A stretch of 64,000 nucleotides of DNA. Source: Pauljensenia sp018375675 (GTDB lineage Bacteria > Actinomycetota > Actinomycetes > Actinomycetales > Actinomycetaceae). The position numbers were made by a program, and so were the translations under genes. The DNA is taken from positions 1-64,000 of the forward strand of contig JAPWAE010000004.1 of assembly GCA_041432705.1 (NCBI GenBank). The letters run 5' to 3'. Below, in pieces: positions 8,151 through 15,825 of this stretch. The notes beneath the pieces are model-generated. The model was given only the letters and a program-made list of their open reading frames with translations, did no database searches and had not been told where the DNA came from. How positions within the stretch are numbered: the first letter of the stretch is position 1; each line of letters begins with the position of its first letter.

Positions 8151-8695
8151 GAACACCCGTACCGGCAATCGTTTATCGCCCAACCCGGAGCGCACCTGCC
8201 ACCCTGTTGGCGTTGCTGCTCCTCATTGTGGGAGGCCTCGGCACGTGGCTGACGGCGTACCGCTTCCTCACGGGGGCCTGGCCGCAGCGTGCCGTCGCCA
8301 CGCTCGACGCGGTCGGCACGGTGTCCTTCAGCTCCATCGCAGCACTTATTGCTGCCGGAATCGCAGCCGTATGCGGCCTGTTGATGCTTGTCGCAGCACT
8401 GTGGCCTGGCCACCCCAAGCACGTCGCTTTTCTTCCCGACGATATCCCCGGGCAGACAGCACTTCACCGTTCTGACCTTGCAATCCTCGTGAAGAGGCAC
8501 GTCGAACAGCTCGCCACGATTCGGTCTGCTTCCGCCACCGTGCACAGGTCACGAGTCGACGTTGTCGTCTTCAGCGACGCGGATGATTTAGACGCAGTGC
8601 GCGAAGCAGCGTCCAAGAAAGCCGACGAGGCCCTGGAGGTTTTCAACCCCGAGGGCATCACCCGCAGCCGTGTCCGCGCCAAGCGCGTGAGGTGA
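8147..8695 (+). CDS. DUF6286-like two-TM protein of the Asp23 operon
   Basis: The 182-residue product is translationally coupled to the preceding gene through ATGA. Two membrane segments (about 18-42 and 62-84) are followed by a soluble C-terminal domain with an alternating strand/helix pattern. It has no catalytic motif. Family placement rests on operon position and topology, as in other actinobacterial Asp23 clusters where a DUF6286 protein precedes AmaP. Likely a membrane scaffold for Asp23. Confidence 0.75.
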   Translation: MRTPVPAIVYRPTRSAPATLLALLLLIVGGLGTWLTAYRFLTGAWPQRAVATLDAVGTVSFSSIAALIAAGIAAVCGLLMLVAALWPGHPKHVAFLPDDIPGQTALHRSDLAILVKRHVEQLATIRSASATVHRSRVDVVVFSDADDLDAVREAASKKADEALEVFNPEGITRSRVRAKRVR

Positions 8696-8708
8696 AAGAG
8701 AACCGATT

Positions 8709-9356
8709 ATGCGTTCAGTTTCTGCCGCTCTCAACAGGGTTCTCCTGGCATTCTTCGGGCTGCTTATCATCTGCGCGTCCGCCTGGTTCCTCGCGTCCGG
8801 CCTCGATGCTGGCCACCATCTGCCCGGCCTTTCCGCGTACCTTGCCGCGGCGCAGGACCAATTCGGAGCGATTCTTTCGCCTCGCGCCCACTGGCTCGTG
8901 CCGTGCGGCGTTCTGGCATCAGCGCTTGCCTTCGTCACCGGTCTCTTCCTGCTCCTCATGCAGGTGCCGCGCAGGCCTGCGAATTCTCCGCTCAGGCTCA
9001 GCGGCTCCGATGGCACTCTGCTGGCTACTCTCTCCCCCGATGTCCTGTCGCAAGCCCTCTCCGAGCGCGCTCAGGACCTGCCCGGTGTCGAGCGCTGCAC
9101 CGTCTTCGTTACCGGTTCTCCGAGCAAGCTCTGGGTTCAGGCGGACACGAGCGTCGCACCAGACTGCGAGGTCGAGTGGACCGTGACCGAGCTCCGGAAA
9201 CTATTGAACGAGGACGTGGCTACATCTCTGGGAACGCCTCCCAAGCAGCTCGACGTTCTCGTGCGCCTGGCCCGCTCGGTGAGTTCGACGTCAACATCGA
9301 AGGCCGTCACAGGCCAGCCGTCGCCGGCAATCACTGGAACGGGAACAGGCGCGTAA
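8709..9356 (+). CDS. amaP: AmaP-like alkaline shock membrane anchor protein
   Basis: A 215-residue protein with two N-terminal membrane segments (about 8-30 and 60-85), a cytoplasmic domain with a helix-strand pattern, and a Thr/Gly-rich tail. Topology and last position in the Asp23 operon match AmaP, which docks Asp23 to the inner face of the membrane. Sequence identity to firmicute AmaP is weak by eye, so the name rests on context. A strong terminator follows two bases after the stop. Confidence 0.75.
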   Translation: MRSVSAALNRVLLAFFGLLIICASAWFLASGLDAGHHLPGLSAYLAAAQDQFGAILSPRAHWLVPCGVLASALAFVTGLFLLLMQVPRRPANSPLRLSGSDGTLLATLSPDVLSQALSERAQDLPGVERCTVFVTGSPSKLWVQADTSVAPDCEVEWTVTELRKLLNEDVATSLGTPPKQLDVLVRLARSVSSTSTSKAVTGQPSPAITGTGTGA

Positions 9357-9357
9357 G

Positions 9358-9395
9358 ACGTGGGGCAGGGCGAATGAGACCCTGCCCCACGTTTA
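9358..9395 (+). terminator. Terminator of the Asp23 operon
   Basis: Perfect 13-bp stem ACGTGGGGCAGGG / CCCTGCCCCACGT with a nine-base loop, followed by TTAT, immediately after the amaP-like stop. Confidence 0.9.
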
Positions 9396-9466
9396 TGTGC
9401 ACCATGCGACCATATTCACGAGGCCGGGGCTGAGTTCAACCTGAACGCTAACGCCCCGAAAGCTCC

Positions 9467-9550
9467 CAACAGCAAAGCCGGGCCACGCCCTCGCGCGACC
9501 CGGCCACTGCCTCGTAGAAGAAAACTCAGACGTTGAAGCGGAACTCCACG
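9467..9550. repeat. 84-bp direct repeat, left copy (hairpin repeat copy 4 plus ychF 3' end)
   Basis: Bases 9467-9515 match 15742-15790 exactly, a ten-base diverged spacer follows, then 9526-9550 match 15801-15825 exactly. The latter is the last 24 coding bases of ychF including its stop. An orphan ychF tail here shows duplication of the ychF 3' end, as expected for the left junction of an inserted element. Confidence 0.9.
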
Positions 9551-9614
9551 GAGTGTCGTCGATAAATAACTATTCGATGCGCAAAGTACAACGAAATACC
9601 GCTAGAAACAGACA

Positions 9615-9710
9615 ACATATGGGGGTGCACAGAAACACATATAGGTTCTGCGGAAAACCTATAGGGTGCGTCGCTAAAAACCGCTGTGCGCGAAAAACAT
9701 AAAGGGTTTA
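9615..9710. repeat. Iteron-like imperfect repeats of about 20 bp at island left end
   Basis: ACATATGGG (9615), ACATATAGG (9637), ACCTATAGG (9657) and ACATAAAGGG (9697) recur at 20-22 or 40 bases with purine-rich spacers. TATAGGTT at 9640 pairs with AACCTATA at 9656 as a perfect 8-bp inverted repeat. The stretch 9551-9840 is AT-richer than its surroundings and has no gene I can support. Confidence 0.5.
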
Positions 9711-9842
9711 CGGACCCGGTCCCAGACCCCTCAATACTCTGAGCCGGAAGAATGGAAAGTGGAAGGTTGATGTATCCCCACTATTTATTTTTTCCGTTTT
9801 TCGGAGTACATCGGGAGCTACAACTGCGGACCAGCTCTGTGT

Positions 9843-10244
9843 GAACTAGATGAGAAGGCGCAGCAGCGAATCATCGACGCTGGACAGTTGGTGCTGCGGG
9901 CACGCGAGCGGCACCCCCAGCGGTCACTCGCGGAGCACTACAACCCGTTATCGATGGACCCAATTCTGCTCAAGGCTCACAACAACTTGGACCGGGAAGT
10001 CGATAAGGCTTTCGATGTGGCACGCAAACTCACCAACGAGCGCCAGCGCCAGGAGCTACTGTTCGCCAGCTACGGGGAGTTGGCGAGGGGCTATGTCTCC
10101 TCGCTTTCATCAAAATCGAAACCACCAGCAGGGTCGTTCCCCGTGCGGGTGATTTTGATCGGTCCCGCTGCTGGGTGTAGAACCCTGTCGCTGGCAACGC
10201 CGGGAACTATGACTGTGCCCGACGAGAACACGTCACTGCCATAA
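9843..10244 (+). pseudogene. C-terminal remnant of MmeI-like type IIG/IIL restriction-modification enzyme
   Basis: The frame reads ELDEKAQQRIIDAGQLVLRA, then SLAEHYNPLSM, LLKAHNNLDREVDKAF and ELLFASYGEL. This is the conserved C-terminal end of MmeI-type methyltransferase-endonucleases (consensus SLADLYDP..MP..L.KAH..ND.AV). The rest of an enzyme of about 900 residues, including the nuclease, methyltransferase and target-recognition parts, is missing; an in-frame stop lies near 9770. Homology fades after about 10100. It is a relic of a restriction system at the island edge, next to erm(X). Confidence 0.75.
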
Positions 10245-10309
10245 CGCGGCTCACGGTAGACGAACATGGGTCGTTCACTACTACTGGTGGATTTCGGTTT
10301 TGGTGGGGA

Positions 10310-11164
10310 TTAACGCCGCCGGCTTCGGTTTTTCCGTTGAGGAGGTCGTTGACTACTTCCCGATGGTGAAATGGGTCGATGGTGAGGTAGAGAGGAACCA
10401 GTCACCTGGAAGAGATCGATCCAGTCGTTGGTGTGCAATCTGGGAGGTAGGGTCGCGGGGTCGATTCCTCGCGAGCGCAACCATGATTGTGTTTCTGAAC
10501 GTGATGAAAACAACCCTGCCCTTCGGAGAATTTCCCCTATCCCGCGTCCCCGGGCAGTGAAAACGGTGTGCACCATCGCCTGAAAGGCTTTGCGCTGCTC
10601 TATCGGAATCTTCGGGTCACCCACCCGGCGGATCACTAAGATCCCCCCGTCAACGTTTGGCTGTGGCCGGAAAGCAGGCCTTGGTACCCGAGAACCCAGG
10701 TGAAATGTGAACCATGGGGACCACTGAGCCGTCATCATCGTGCTTGCGCCTACCCCGGCCCGGCGGCGAGCGACTTCCCACTGCATGAGGAGTACAGCGT
10801 CAGTCCATGCTGGCGCATGCAGCAACTTTCGAAGAATGGCAGTGGTGAGGTGAAAGGGAATGTTTCCCACAATGACGCAGGGAGTGGCGGGTAACCGGAA
10901 GTTAAGGAAATCATCATGGACCACTTCGACCGCCGCCGAGGAGGTTTCTTGTGTGATTTTGGCAGCTAGTTTTGCGTCCACTTCAACTGCCGTTATCGCC
11001 CTCCCCAAGTGGGCCATCGGGTGAGTGAGGGCACCGCTTCCTGGTCCGATCTCAATGATGGGGCCGGAGGTTTGTTTCACAAGGTCGATGATGGAGTTGA
11101 TGATCTTGTGGTTGGTGAGAAAATTTTGGCCATGCTCGTGACGGCCGTGTCCGTATGCAGACAT
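10310..11164 (-). CDS. erm(X): 23S rRNA (adenine-N6)-dimethyltransferase Erm(X)
   Basis: The 284-residue protein starts at the ATG at 11164 with MSAYGHGRHEHGQNFLTN, which I recognise as Erm(X). The SAM site IEIGPGSGALT and the catalytic NIPFHLTT motif are intact, and the C-terminal tail is basic (QRKNRSRRR). It dimethylates A2058 of 23S rRNA and gives resistance to macrolides, lincosamides and streptogramin B. The upstream leader peptide indicates control by ribosome stalling. An IS256-family element lies 70 bases upstream of the leader. Erm(X) is typically mobile among corynebacteria, cutibacteria and actinomycetes. Confidence 0.97.
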   Translation of the reverse strand: MSAYGHGRHEHGQNFLTNHKIINSIIDLVKQTSGPIIEIGPGSGALTHPMAHLGRAITAVEVDAKLAAKITQETSSAAVEVVHDDFLNFRLPATPCVIVGNIPFHLTTAILRKLLHAPAWTDAVLLMQWEVARRRAGVGASTMMTAQWSPWFTFHLGSRVPRPAFRPQPNVDGGILVIRRVGDPKIPIEQRKAFQAMVHTVFTARGRGIGEILRRAGLFSSRSETQSWLRSRGIDPATLPPRLHTNDWIDLFQVTGSSLPHHRPISPSGSSQRPPQRKNRSRRR

Positions 11165-11266
11165 CAGGTGTGCTCCTTGGATTTGAAAGGGAGCCGGGCA
11201 TGACAAATAGCCGCCCGGCTAAAGGACCGGAGCGGTTTTTAACCTACGGGGTAGGAAACCGCCTTA
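11165..11266 (-). promoter_or_regulatory. erm(X) translational attenuator
   Basis: Between the leader end and the erm(X) start several hairpins can form. AACCGC-CTTA-GCGGTT overlaps the leader stop, and GCCGGGC pairs with GCCCGGC around 11190-11220, just ahead of the AAGGAG ribosome site of erm(X). Alternating pairing would hide or expose that site, the standard erm induction scheme. Confidence 0.75.
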
Positions 11267-11311
11267 GCGGTTGGTGCGCAACCGCAAGAAAGCGGTACCT
11301 GAAATCAACAT
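11264..11311 (-). CDS. erm(X) leader peptide
   Basis: A 15-codon open frame MLISGTAFLRLRTNR ends in TAA at 11264. It contains the Arg-Leu-Arg motif used by one class of macrolide-sensing erm leaders, where the drug-bound ribosome stalls and exposes the erm start. The leader ATG sits about seven bases after the predicted -10 box, so its message may be leaderless. Confidence 0.85.
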   Translation of the reverse strand: MLISGTAFLRLRTNR

Positions 11312-11317
11312 GGGCCT

Positions 11318-11347
11318 ATCGTATCCAATTAATTTCGCAGGGTCCAA
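11318..11347 (-). promoter_or_regulatory. Predicted erm(X) promoter
   Basis: On the minus strand TTGGAC (11347-11342) and TACGAT (11323-11318) are separated by 18 bases, a good match to a housekeeping promoter. It lies between the IS left end at 11381 and the leader ATG at 11311, so the promoter is not supplied by the IS. Confidence 0.65.
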
Positions 11348-11380
11348 TACGGTGAGAAAGAAGACAACCGCACCGCAACA

Positions 11381-12788
11381 AGTAGCGTCCCGCATAGTGG
11401 TGTAACCGTGTGGTGGTCGGCTCGTTTGATATGGGTGCGGTCACCGTGTGATCCTTCGAGAAAGCTCTCTACTTCTGACTCGAAACGATTTGGAGGCACA
11501 ACGATGACCGCTCCTCATATTATCGACCCTGCTGGCATGCTTGGCGAGGCGTTGTCCCAGGCATCCCCGGATTTGATGCGTTCCTTGCTCCAGCACATGA
11601 TCAACGCGTTGTTATCAGCGGACGCTGATGCGGTGTGCGGGGCCCAGTGGGGTCAACAAGATCCGCAGCGTCACACCCAGCGCAACGGGTATCGCCACCG
11701 GCCCTTGGACACCAGGGTCGGCACCATTGACGTGGCGATCCCCAAGCTGCGCTCAGGTACCTACTTTCCAGAGTGGTTGCTGCAACGCCGCAAACGCTCC
11801 GAAAGCGCCTTGATCACAGTGGTCGCTGACTGCTACCTAGCAGGAGTGTCTACACGCCGTATGGACAAGCTCGTCAAAACCCTGGGGATCACAGGACTGT
11901 CCAAGTCCCAGGTCTCACGCATGGCAACAGACCTGGACGAACACGTGGATCAGTTCCGCAACCGGCCCCTCCACGATGCCGGGCCTTTCACCTTCGTTGC
12001 CGCTGACGCGCTCACCATGAAAGTACGCGAAGGAGGACGCGTCGTCTCGTGCGCGGTCCTGGTTGCCACCGGAGTCAACAATGACGGACACCGCGAAGTG
12101 CTGGGGGTACGCGTATCTACCAGTGAAACCGCTCCAGCCTGGAAGGAGTTCTTCTCTGACCTGGTCGCCCGAGGCCTCACCGGCGTGCGCCTGGTCACCA
12201 GTGACGCCCATCTGGGCCTGGTTGAAGCCATCGCCGCCAACCTGCCCGGAGCCACCTGGCAACGATGCCGCACCCACTACGCCGCTAATCTCATGTCGGT
12301 CACCCCCAAAGCACTATGGCCCGCCGTCAAAGCGATGCTGCACTCGGTGTACGACCAACCCGACGCAGCATCGGTCAACGCTCAATACGACCGGCTCTTG
12401 GACTACGTCCACGACAAGCTCCCCGCCGTGTGTGATCACCTCGATCAAGCCAGGGCAGACGTCCTCGCGTTCGCGTCCTTCCCCACCGGGGTGTGGACCC
12501 AGATCTGGTCCAACAACCCCAATGAACGCCTCAACCGCGAAATCCGCCGACGCACCGACACCGTGGGAATCTTCCCCAACCGCCAGGCCATCATCCGCCT
12601 GGTCGGAGCCGTCCTAGCCGAACAAAACGACGAATGGGCCGAAGGCCGACGCTACCTCAGCCTCGACATCCTCACCAAATCACGACTCACACCCCAACCC
12701 ACCCAACAGGAGGACACCCCACTCCAACTCAGCGCATAACCCAACCCGAAGGACACAAAACGATTACACCACTCCACAGGACTTGACC
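11381..12788 (+). mobile_element. IS256-family insertion sequence, complete
   Basis: The element is about 1.41 kb. The left end at 11381 and the right end at about 12788 form imperfect inverted repeats of about 27 bp sharing TTACACCACT and GGAC. I do not see matching 8-bp target duplications (left flank ccgcaaca, right flank cagctaga), so a later deletion or rearrangement at one end is possible. The right end cuts the ApeA-like gene; the left end lies upstream of erm(X). Confidence 0.9.
11504..12739 (+). CDS. IS256-family (Mutator-type) transposase
   Basis: This 411-residue protein starts at the ATG at 11504, with GGAGG seven bases upstream. The DDE features are present: Asp in FVAADALTMKVRE, Asp in VTSDAHLG with the following C-x2-H (QRCRTHY), and Glu in NNPNERLNREIRRR. 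Length and order match IS256-family enzymes, and no frameshift is seen. It should be active on its own ends and possibly on the diverged copy at the window start. Confidence 0.95.
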   Translation: MTAPHIIDPAGMLGEALSQASPDLMRSLLQHMINALLSADADAVCGAQWGQQDPQRHTQRNGYRHRPLDTRVGTIDVAIPKLRSGTYFPEWLLQRRKRSESALITVVADCYLAGVSTRRMDKLVKTLGITGLSKSQVSRMATDLDEHVDQFRNRPLHDAGPFTFVAADALTMKVREGGRVVSCAVLVATGVNNDGHREVLGVRVSTSETAPAWKEFFSDLVARGLTGVRLVTSDAHLGLVEAIAANLPGATWQRCRTHYAANLMSVTPKALWPAVKAMLHSVYDQPDAASVNAQYDRLLDYVHDKLPAVCDHLDQARADVLAFASFPTGVWTQIWSNNPNERLNREIRRRTDTVGIFPNRQAIIRLVGAVLAEQNDEWAEGRRYLSLDILTKSRLTPQPTQQEDTPLQLSA

Positions 12789-13983
12789 CAGCTAGAGCGA
12801 GAAGCCTGTCTCGAAGCGTCGGCGAATTTCGAATCGATTCTTTGAACCTGCCGCGATATTCCTCAGGCACCTGCCCAAGCATAGCTTTACGAATCTTCTT
12901 GAACTCTGCCTCGGGGATTGGTTTCTCCTCAATAGCAAGGCCTCGATGGAGCGCCTCCGCAGCACCCACTGCCATTAGAAGATTATTCTCAACGAAACGC
13001 GCAGGAGCGTAGCGCAGGCCCAGGATCATATTGATAGCCGCCTGCAGTTTTCCCCGCACCTCACACCAGCGCGGCATGAGTTCTTCGAACGGGAGCATAT
13101 CGCAGGTAAAGAGAACACTGCCAGGATCAATAGCCTTCTCATCAGATTTGCCGATTGCTACAGGGGAGTACAGAACATCCGCGCGCCGAGGTGGTAGCAT
13201 CCGCCCATCTGGAAGGAGTGCCTTAGTCCCTGCAAGCTCCAACTGGAGCCAGATGACGCCAGCAGCACGGTGCGTTGCCAGCGCAATCAGATCTTGCACC
13301 AGGCTTGCAGCTTCCAACGCAGTTTTGAGGGCGGACGGCTCAGCCCAGCGGACACGGATGGATACAACATCACGCATTCGTCCAACCGTTTTCCCCCTAC
13401 TCCAGTCCCAGAATGGCAGAGTATGAGTATGCTCAAGGCGATACTCAGTATCGTTGACCGTCACCGATTGCTCTGCGACCGGTTTCACCGAGATTGCTCC
13501 AGTTCCATCCGGCATGCCATTACGAGTACCGTGCTGACCCGAAACTACAGACGATGCAGCCCAGAGCATCAAGTCTTCGACAGATATCTCAGCCGCTTCA
13601 AAAGCCGCATCTTCTCGTCCGCTAACATGCGCTCCGATTATCGCTGTCGTCGCTTTCACCACCTGCGTATCCGGACTTTCGACCCGCGCGCCTATACTCC
13701 GTCTACTTCTGACGGGAACGCAGCCGAGGAGTGTGATCTCGCGTTGTTGAGCCACACCATAAATCACATCCCACACTCTGAGGCCCTCAAGCTCATCCTT
13801 AACCCCAGGCGCCAACTGCTGGAAGATACGCTCCTCGAAGGCTCCGATCAGCGAGAGGGCGAGCCCGCCCTGTCCGTCGTACCGCAAGACACCAGGCAGT
13901 CGCTCGCCAGGTGCTTCCGGCAGCCACCAGAGACCTGCCCATTCTCCAAGCTCGTCAAGTTTTAGAGGATCGTTGCTCATCAT
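12789..13983 (-). pseudogene. ApeA-like HEPN defence protein, 3' end removed by IS256 insertion
   Basis: The N-terminal part (GEWAGLWWLPEAPGERLPG, then GGLALSLIGAF) matches the ApeA N-terminal domain, and the distal part (ARFVENNLLMAVGAAEALHRG) matches the start of the ApeA-like HEPN domain. About 398 host-encoded residues remain; the frame continues into the IS and stops at 12652. The catalytic RN-x-x-x-H of the HEPN domain normally lies beyond the break, so the RNase site is missing. ApeA proteins protect against phage, probably by abortive infection. A start at 13980 is equally likely. Confidence 0.8.
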
Positions 13984-14117
13984 TCTTCCTGCGACAACTA
14001 CTTAATCGACGGGCCAAAAGCCCGCTTTATCCCGTGCTACCTCTCGATTGCAGAGGTTGAACGAGTCACTTTCACCTTCATCTCTTGGTGTACGTAACGC
14101 CTAGTTGGCCGCGGGCG

Positions 14118-14840
14118 CTAAACCCAACCAAGCGCCTTCGCCACCGCAACAGTCGCGGTTAGCAGTGCTTGTCCACCTGCATTGCCAACCGCGTCAGTCA
14201 CACACTGACGCACCCATTTCAACGCCCCTGTTACTGCAGGCGAGAATGCAGGTTCGCGCCCTTCAACAGCATCTTCTAAGGTATTCGCCGCTTCACGGAG
14301 GGAAGATGCCCGAGGTTCAGACGCACCCCGCGCATCCTGACGAAGAGACCCAACGAGCGCTTGTAGATCATCTCCGCTCAGCTCCTGCCCATAAATGACG
14401 AATTGTTCCCCACCGACATTAATTGGACCGTTGACATTACCAATAGAACCGATGGATATGTTCGGTCGAATCTCTCTATTCATGATCAGCTCCCATGATT
14501 TCTGAGTCAATGCCAACGTCATTGGCGCATAGTTCATCATAATCTCGAACACTCCCAAGCCGTTCGGCACAGAGACAAGACCCCGCATGACCATCCAACG
14601 ACAGAGGTAAATCCACTCAGAGTCATTCAGTCCAGAATTCAGCCAATAGCTAGGACGAAATTGGACTGACACACCCGCTTCTGGCGCATTTTCAAACAGA
14701 TCCTCAACTACCAGCCATGACAACTCTTCACATCGTTCTTCTGATAGCCAAGCCCGGTTGACCATCTTCCATCTCCACCAAAAAAATGCCACAAATGCAA
14801 TAAGGATGAGAAGCTGTAGCCACCACACAAGAGACGACAT
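14118..14840 (-). CDS. Membrane protein with Gly/Asn motif, unknown function (possible defence partner)
   Basis: This 240-residue protein has an N-terminal membrane segment (about 4-23), a soluble domain (about 30-125), then the motif ISIGSIGNVNGPINVGG at 128-144, and an Ala-rich helical C-terminus. The motif resembles the short G-x-V-x-G-P-(I/V) stretches found between effector and sensor domains in actinobacterial signalling and defence proteins, some proposed to be amyloid-forming; that link is my inference. No known enzyme motif is seen. It lies between two HEPN genes on the same strand and has the same lowered GC. Confidence 0.5.
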   Translation of the reverse strand: MSSLVWWLQLLILIAFVAFFWWRWKMVNRAWLSEERCEELSWLVVEDLFENAPEAGVSVQFRPSYWLNSGLNDSEWIYLCRWMVMRGLVSVPNGLGVFEIMMNYAPMTLALTQKSWELIMNREIRPNISIGSIGNVNGPINVGGEQFVIYGQELSGDDLQALVGSLRQDARGASEPRASSLREAANTLEDAVEGREPAFSPAVTGALKWVRQCVTDAVGNAGGQALLTATVAVAKALGWV

Positions 14841-14951
14841 TGTCTTCCTTTCTAAGAAACATCCATCTCAACTCGCACAACAATCCGAAGCGAGTTGGTC
14901 ATCATCTCCGCTCAATACAATGCAGTTCCAGAGCCTTTACCAACTTCAATC

Positions 14952-15626
14952 TCACGGAAGCAGCTTCAGAGCAGGAAGCTTCTTTGCAGAATTCTTGCTC
15001 CTCACAGGCTCCGGCCACTCCGGAATGTCCTCACTGGTTCCACCAAAAGCGAGAATCGTCTGAGCAACAAGATCAATGGAGGCTTGAAAGAATCCTTCCA
15101 CTCCCATGAGCCTCATTGAAACGCCCTCCTTGAGATCCCATAGCGCACCAGAGGCATTCGAGGCAGAAAATGGGTCACCGCCATGTGCGAGACGGTCGCG
15201 CAAGTCCTTCATGTCACGTAGGTAATTCCGTAAACTTTCGCCTTCAAAAACGACCCATCGAGAATAATTGCCAGAGTGACAGGGATTCACAGGTACCCTG
15301 GTACGCACTCCCCACTCACGAGTGAACAGGCGCACTCTGTGACTTTCACCAGCAGACCTCAATTTGTCGGGGTTAAGCGATAGGACCCTGGTTTGCTTAG
15401 GATCTTCAAGCACCTCATTGAAAAAACCCTCCGTCGCTGCATAAATCATTACGAAGATCCCCCAACGCAAAGCAGCTTTTTTCTTCCCAGATTTATCAGC
15501 CCAGCCGGAAGGCAATTTCTCAAGATCGCGACGGAGGTTTATTAGGAGAGCCAACTCACGTAGCGATTCCGCATGCTGATGAGCCGCGTCAAGTACTTGC
15601 TGAAGTTCAACACTCGGCCTTTCCAC
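14952..15626 (-). CDS. HEPN-domain protein (putative RNase, defence-associated)
   Basis: The 224-residue protein has helices with an AATEGFFNEVL segment and a clear R-x4-H motif in DLRDRLAHGG (Arg143, His148), the catalytic signature of HEPN ribonucleases. It resembles the RiboL-PSP-HEPN/MAE_28990 style of domain. No partner domain is fused. The ATG at 15626 is the first gene of a three-gene minus-strand run that continues with the membrane protein and the ApeA-like gene. The right-hand 84-bp repeat lies 115 bases upstream. Confidence 0.75.
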   Translation of the reverse strand: MERPSVELQQVLDAAHQHAESLRELALLINLRRDLEKLPSGWADKSGKKKAALRWGIFVMIYAATEGFFNEVLEDPKQTRVLSLNPDKLRSAGESHRVRLFTREWGVRTRVPVNPCHSGNYSRWVVFEGESLRNYLRDMKDLRDRLAHGGDPFSASNASGALWDLKEGVSMRLMGVEGFFQASIDLVAQTILAFGGTSEDIPEWPEPVRSKNSAKKLPALKLLP

Positions 15627-15741
15627 TTCATACCCCCTTTGGCCTGATGATTAAACACAGCCTAAGCTGTCAAACTTAAATCTGCATGCTTAAGAACAAG
15701 GAAAATTCTGGTCACATTGCGCTCATCGCTTTGGTCCACTA

Positions 15742-15825
15742 CAACAGCAAAGCCGGGCCACGCCCTCGCGCGACCCGGCCACTGCCTCGTTCAGAAACGA
15801 TCAGACGTTGAAGCGGAACTCCACG
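15742..15825. repeat. 84-bp direct repeat, right copy (hairpin repeat copy 5 plus ychF 3' end)
   Basis: Equal in length to the left copy at 9467-9550 and identical at 77 of 84 positions. The right 25 bases are the genuine ychF 3' end; the left 49 bases contain the hairpin that should terminate ychF transcription. Together the copies bound the 6.2-kb island. Confidence 0.9.

Noticed and set aside
10300..10560. Plus-strand frame near 10.3 kb
   Set aside because: It lies opposite the 3' end of erm(X) and has no ribosome site or recognisable sequence.
1..12788. Composite transposon formed by the two IS copies around erm(X)
   Set aside because: The copies are diverged from each other, enclose core-like operons such as Asp23, and the left copy is in a different context; the ychF repeats give a better boundary for the erm(X) island.
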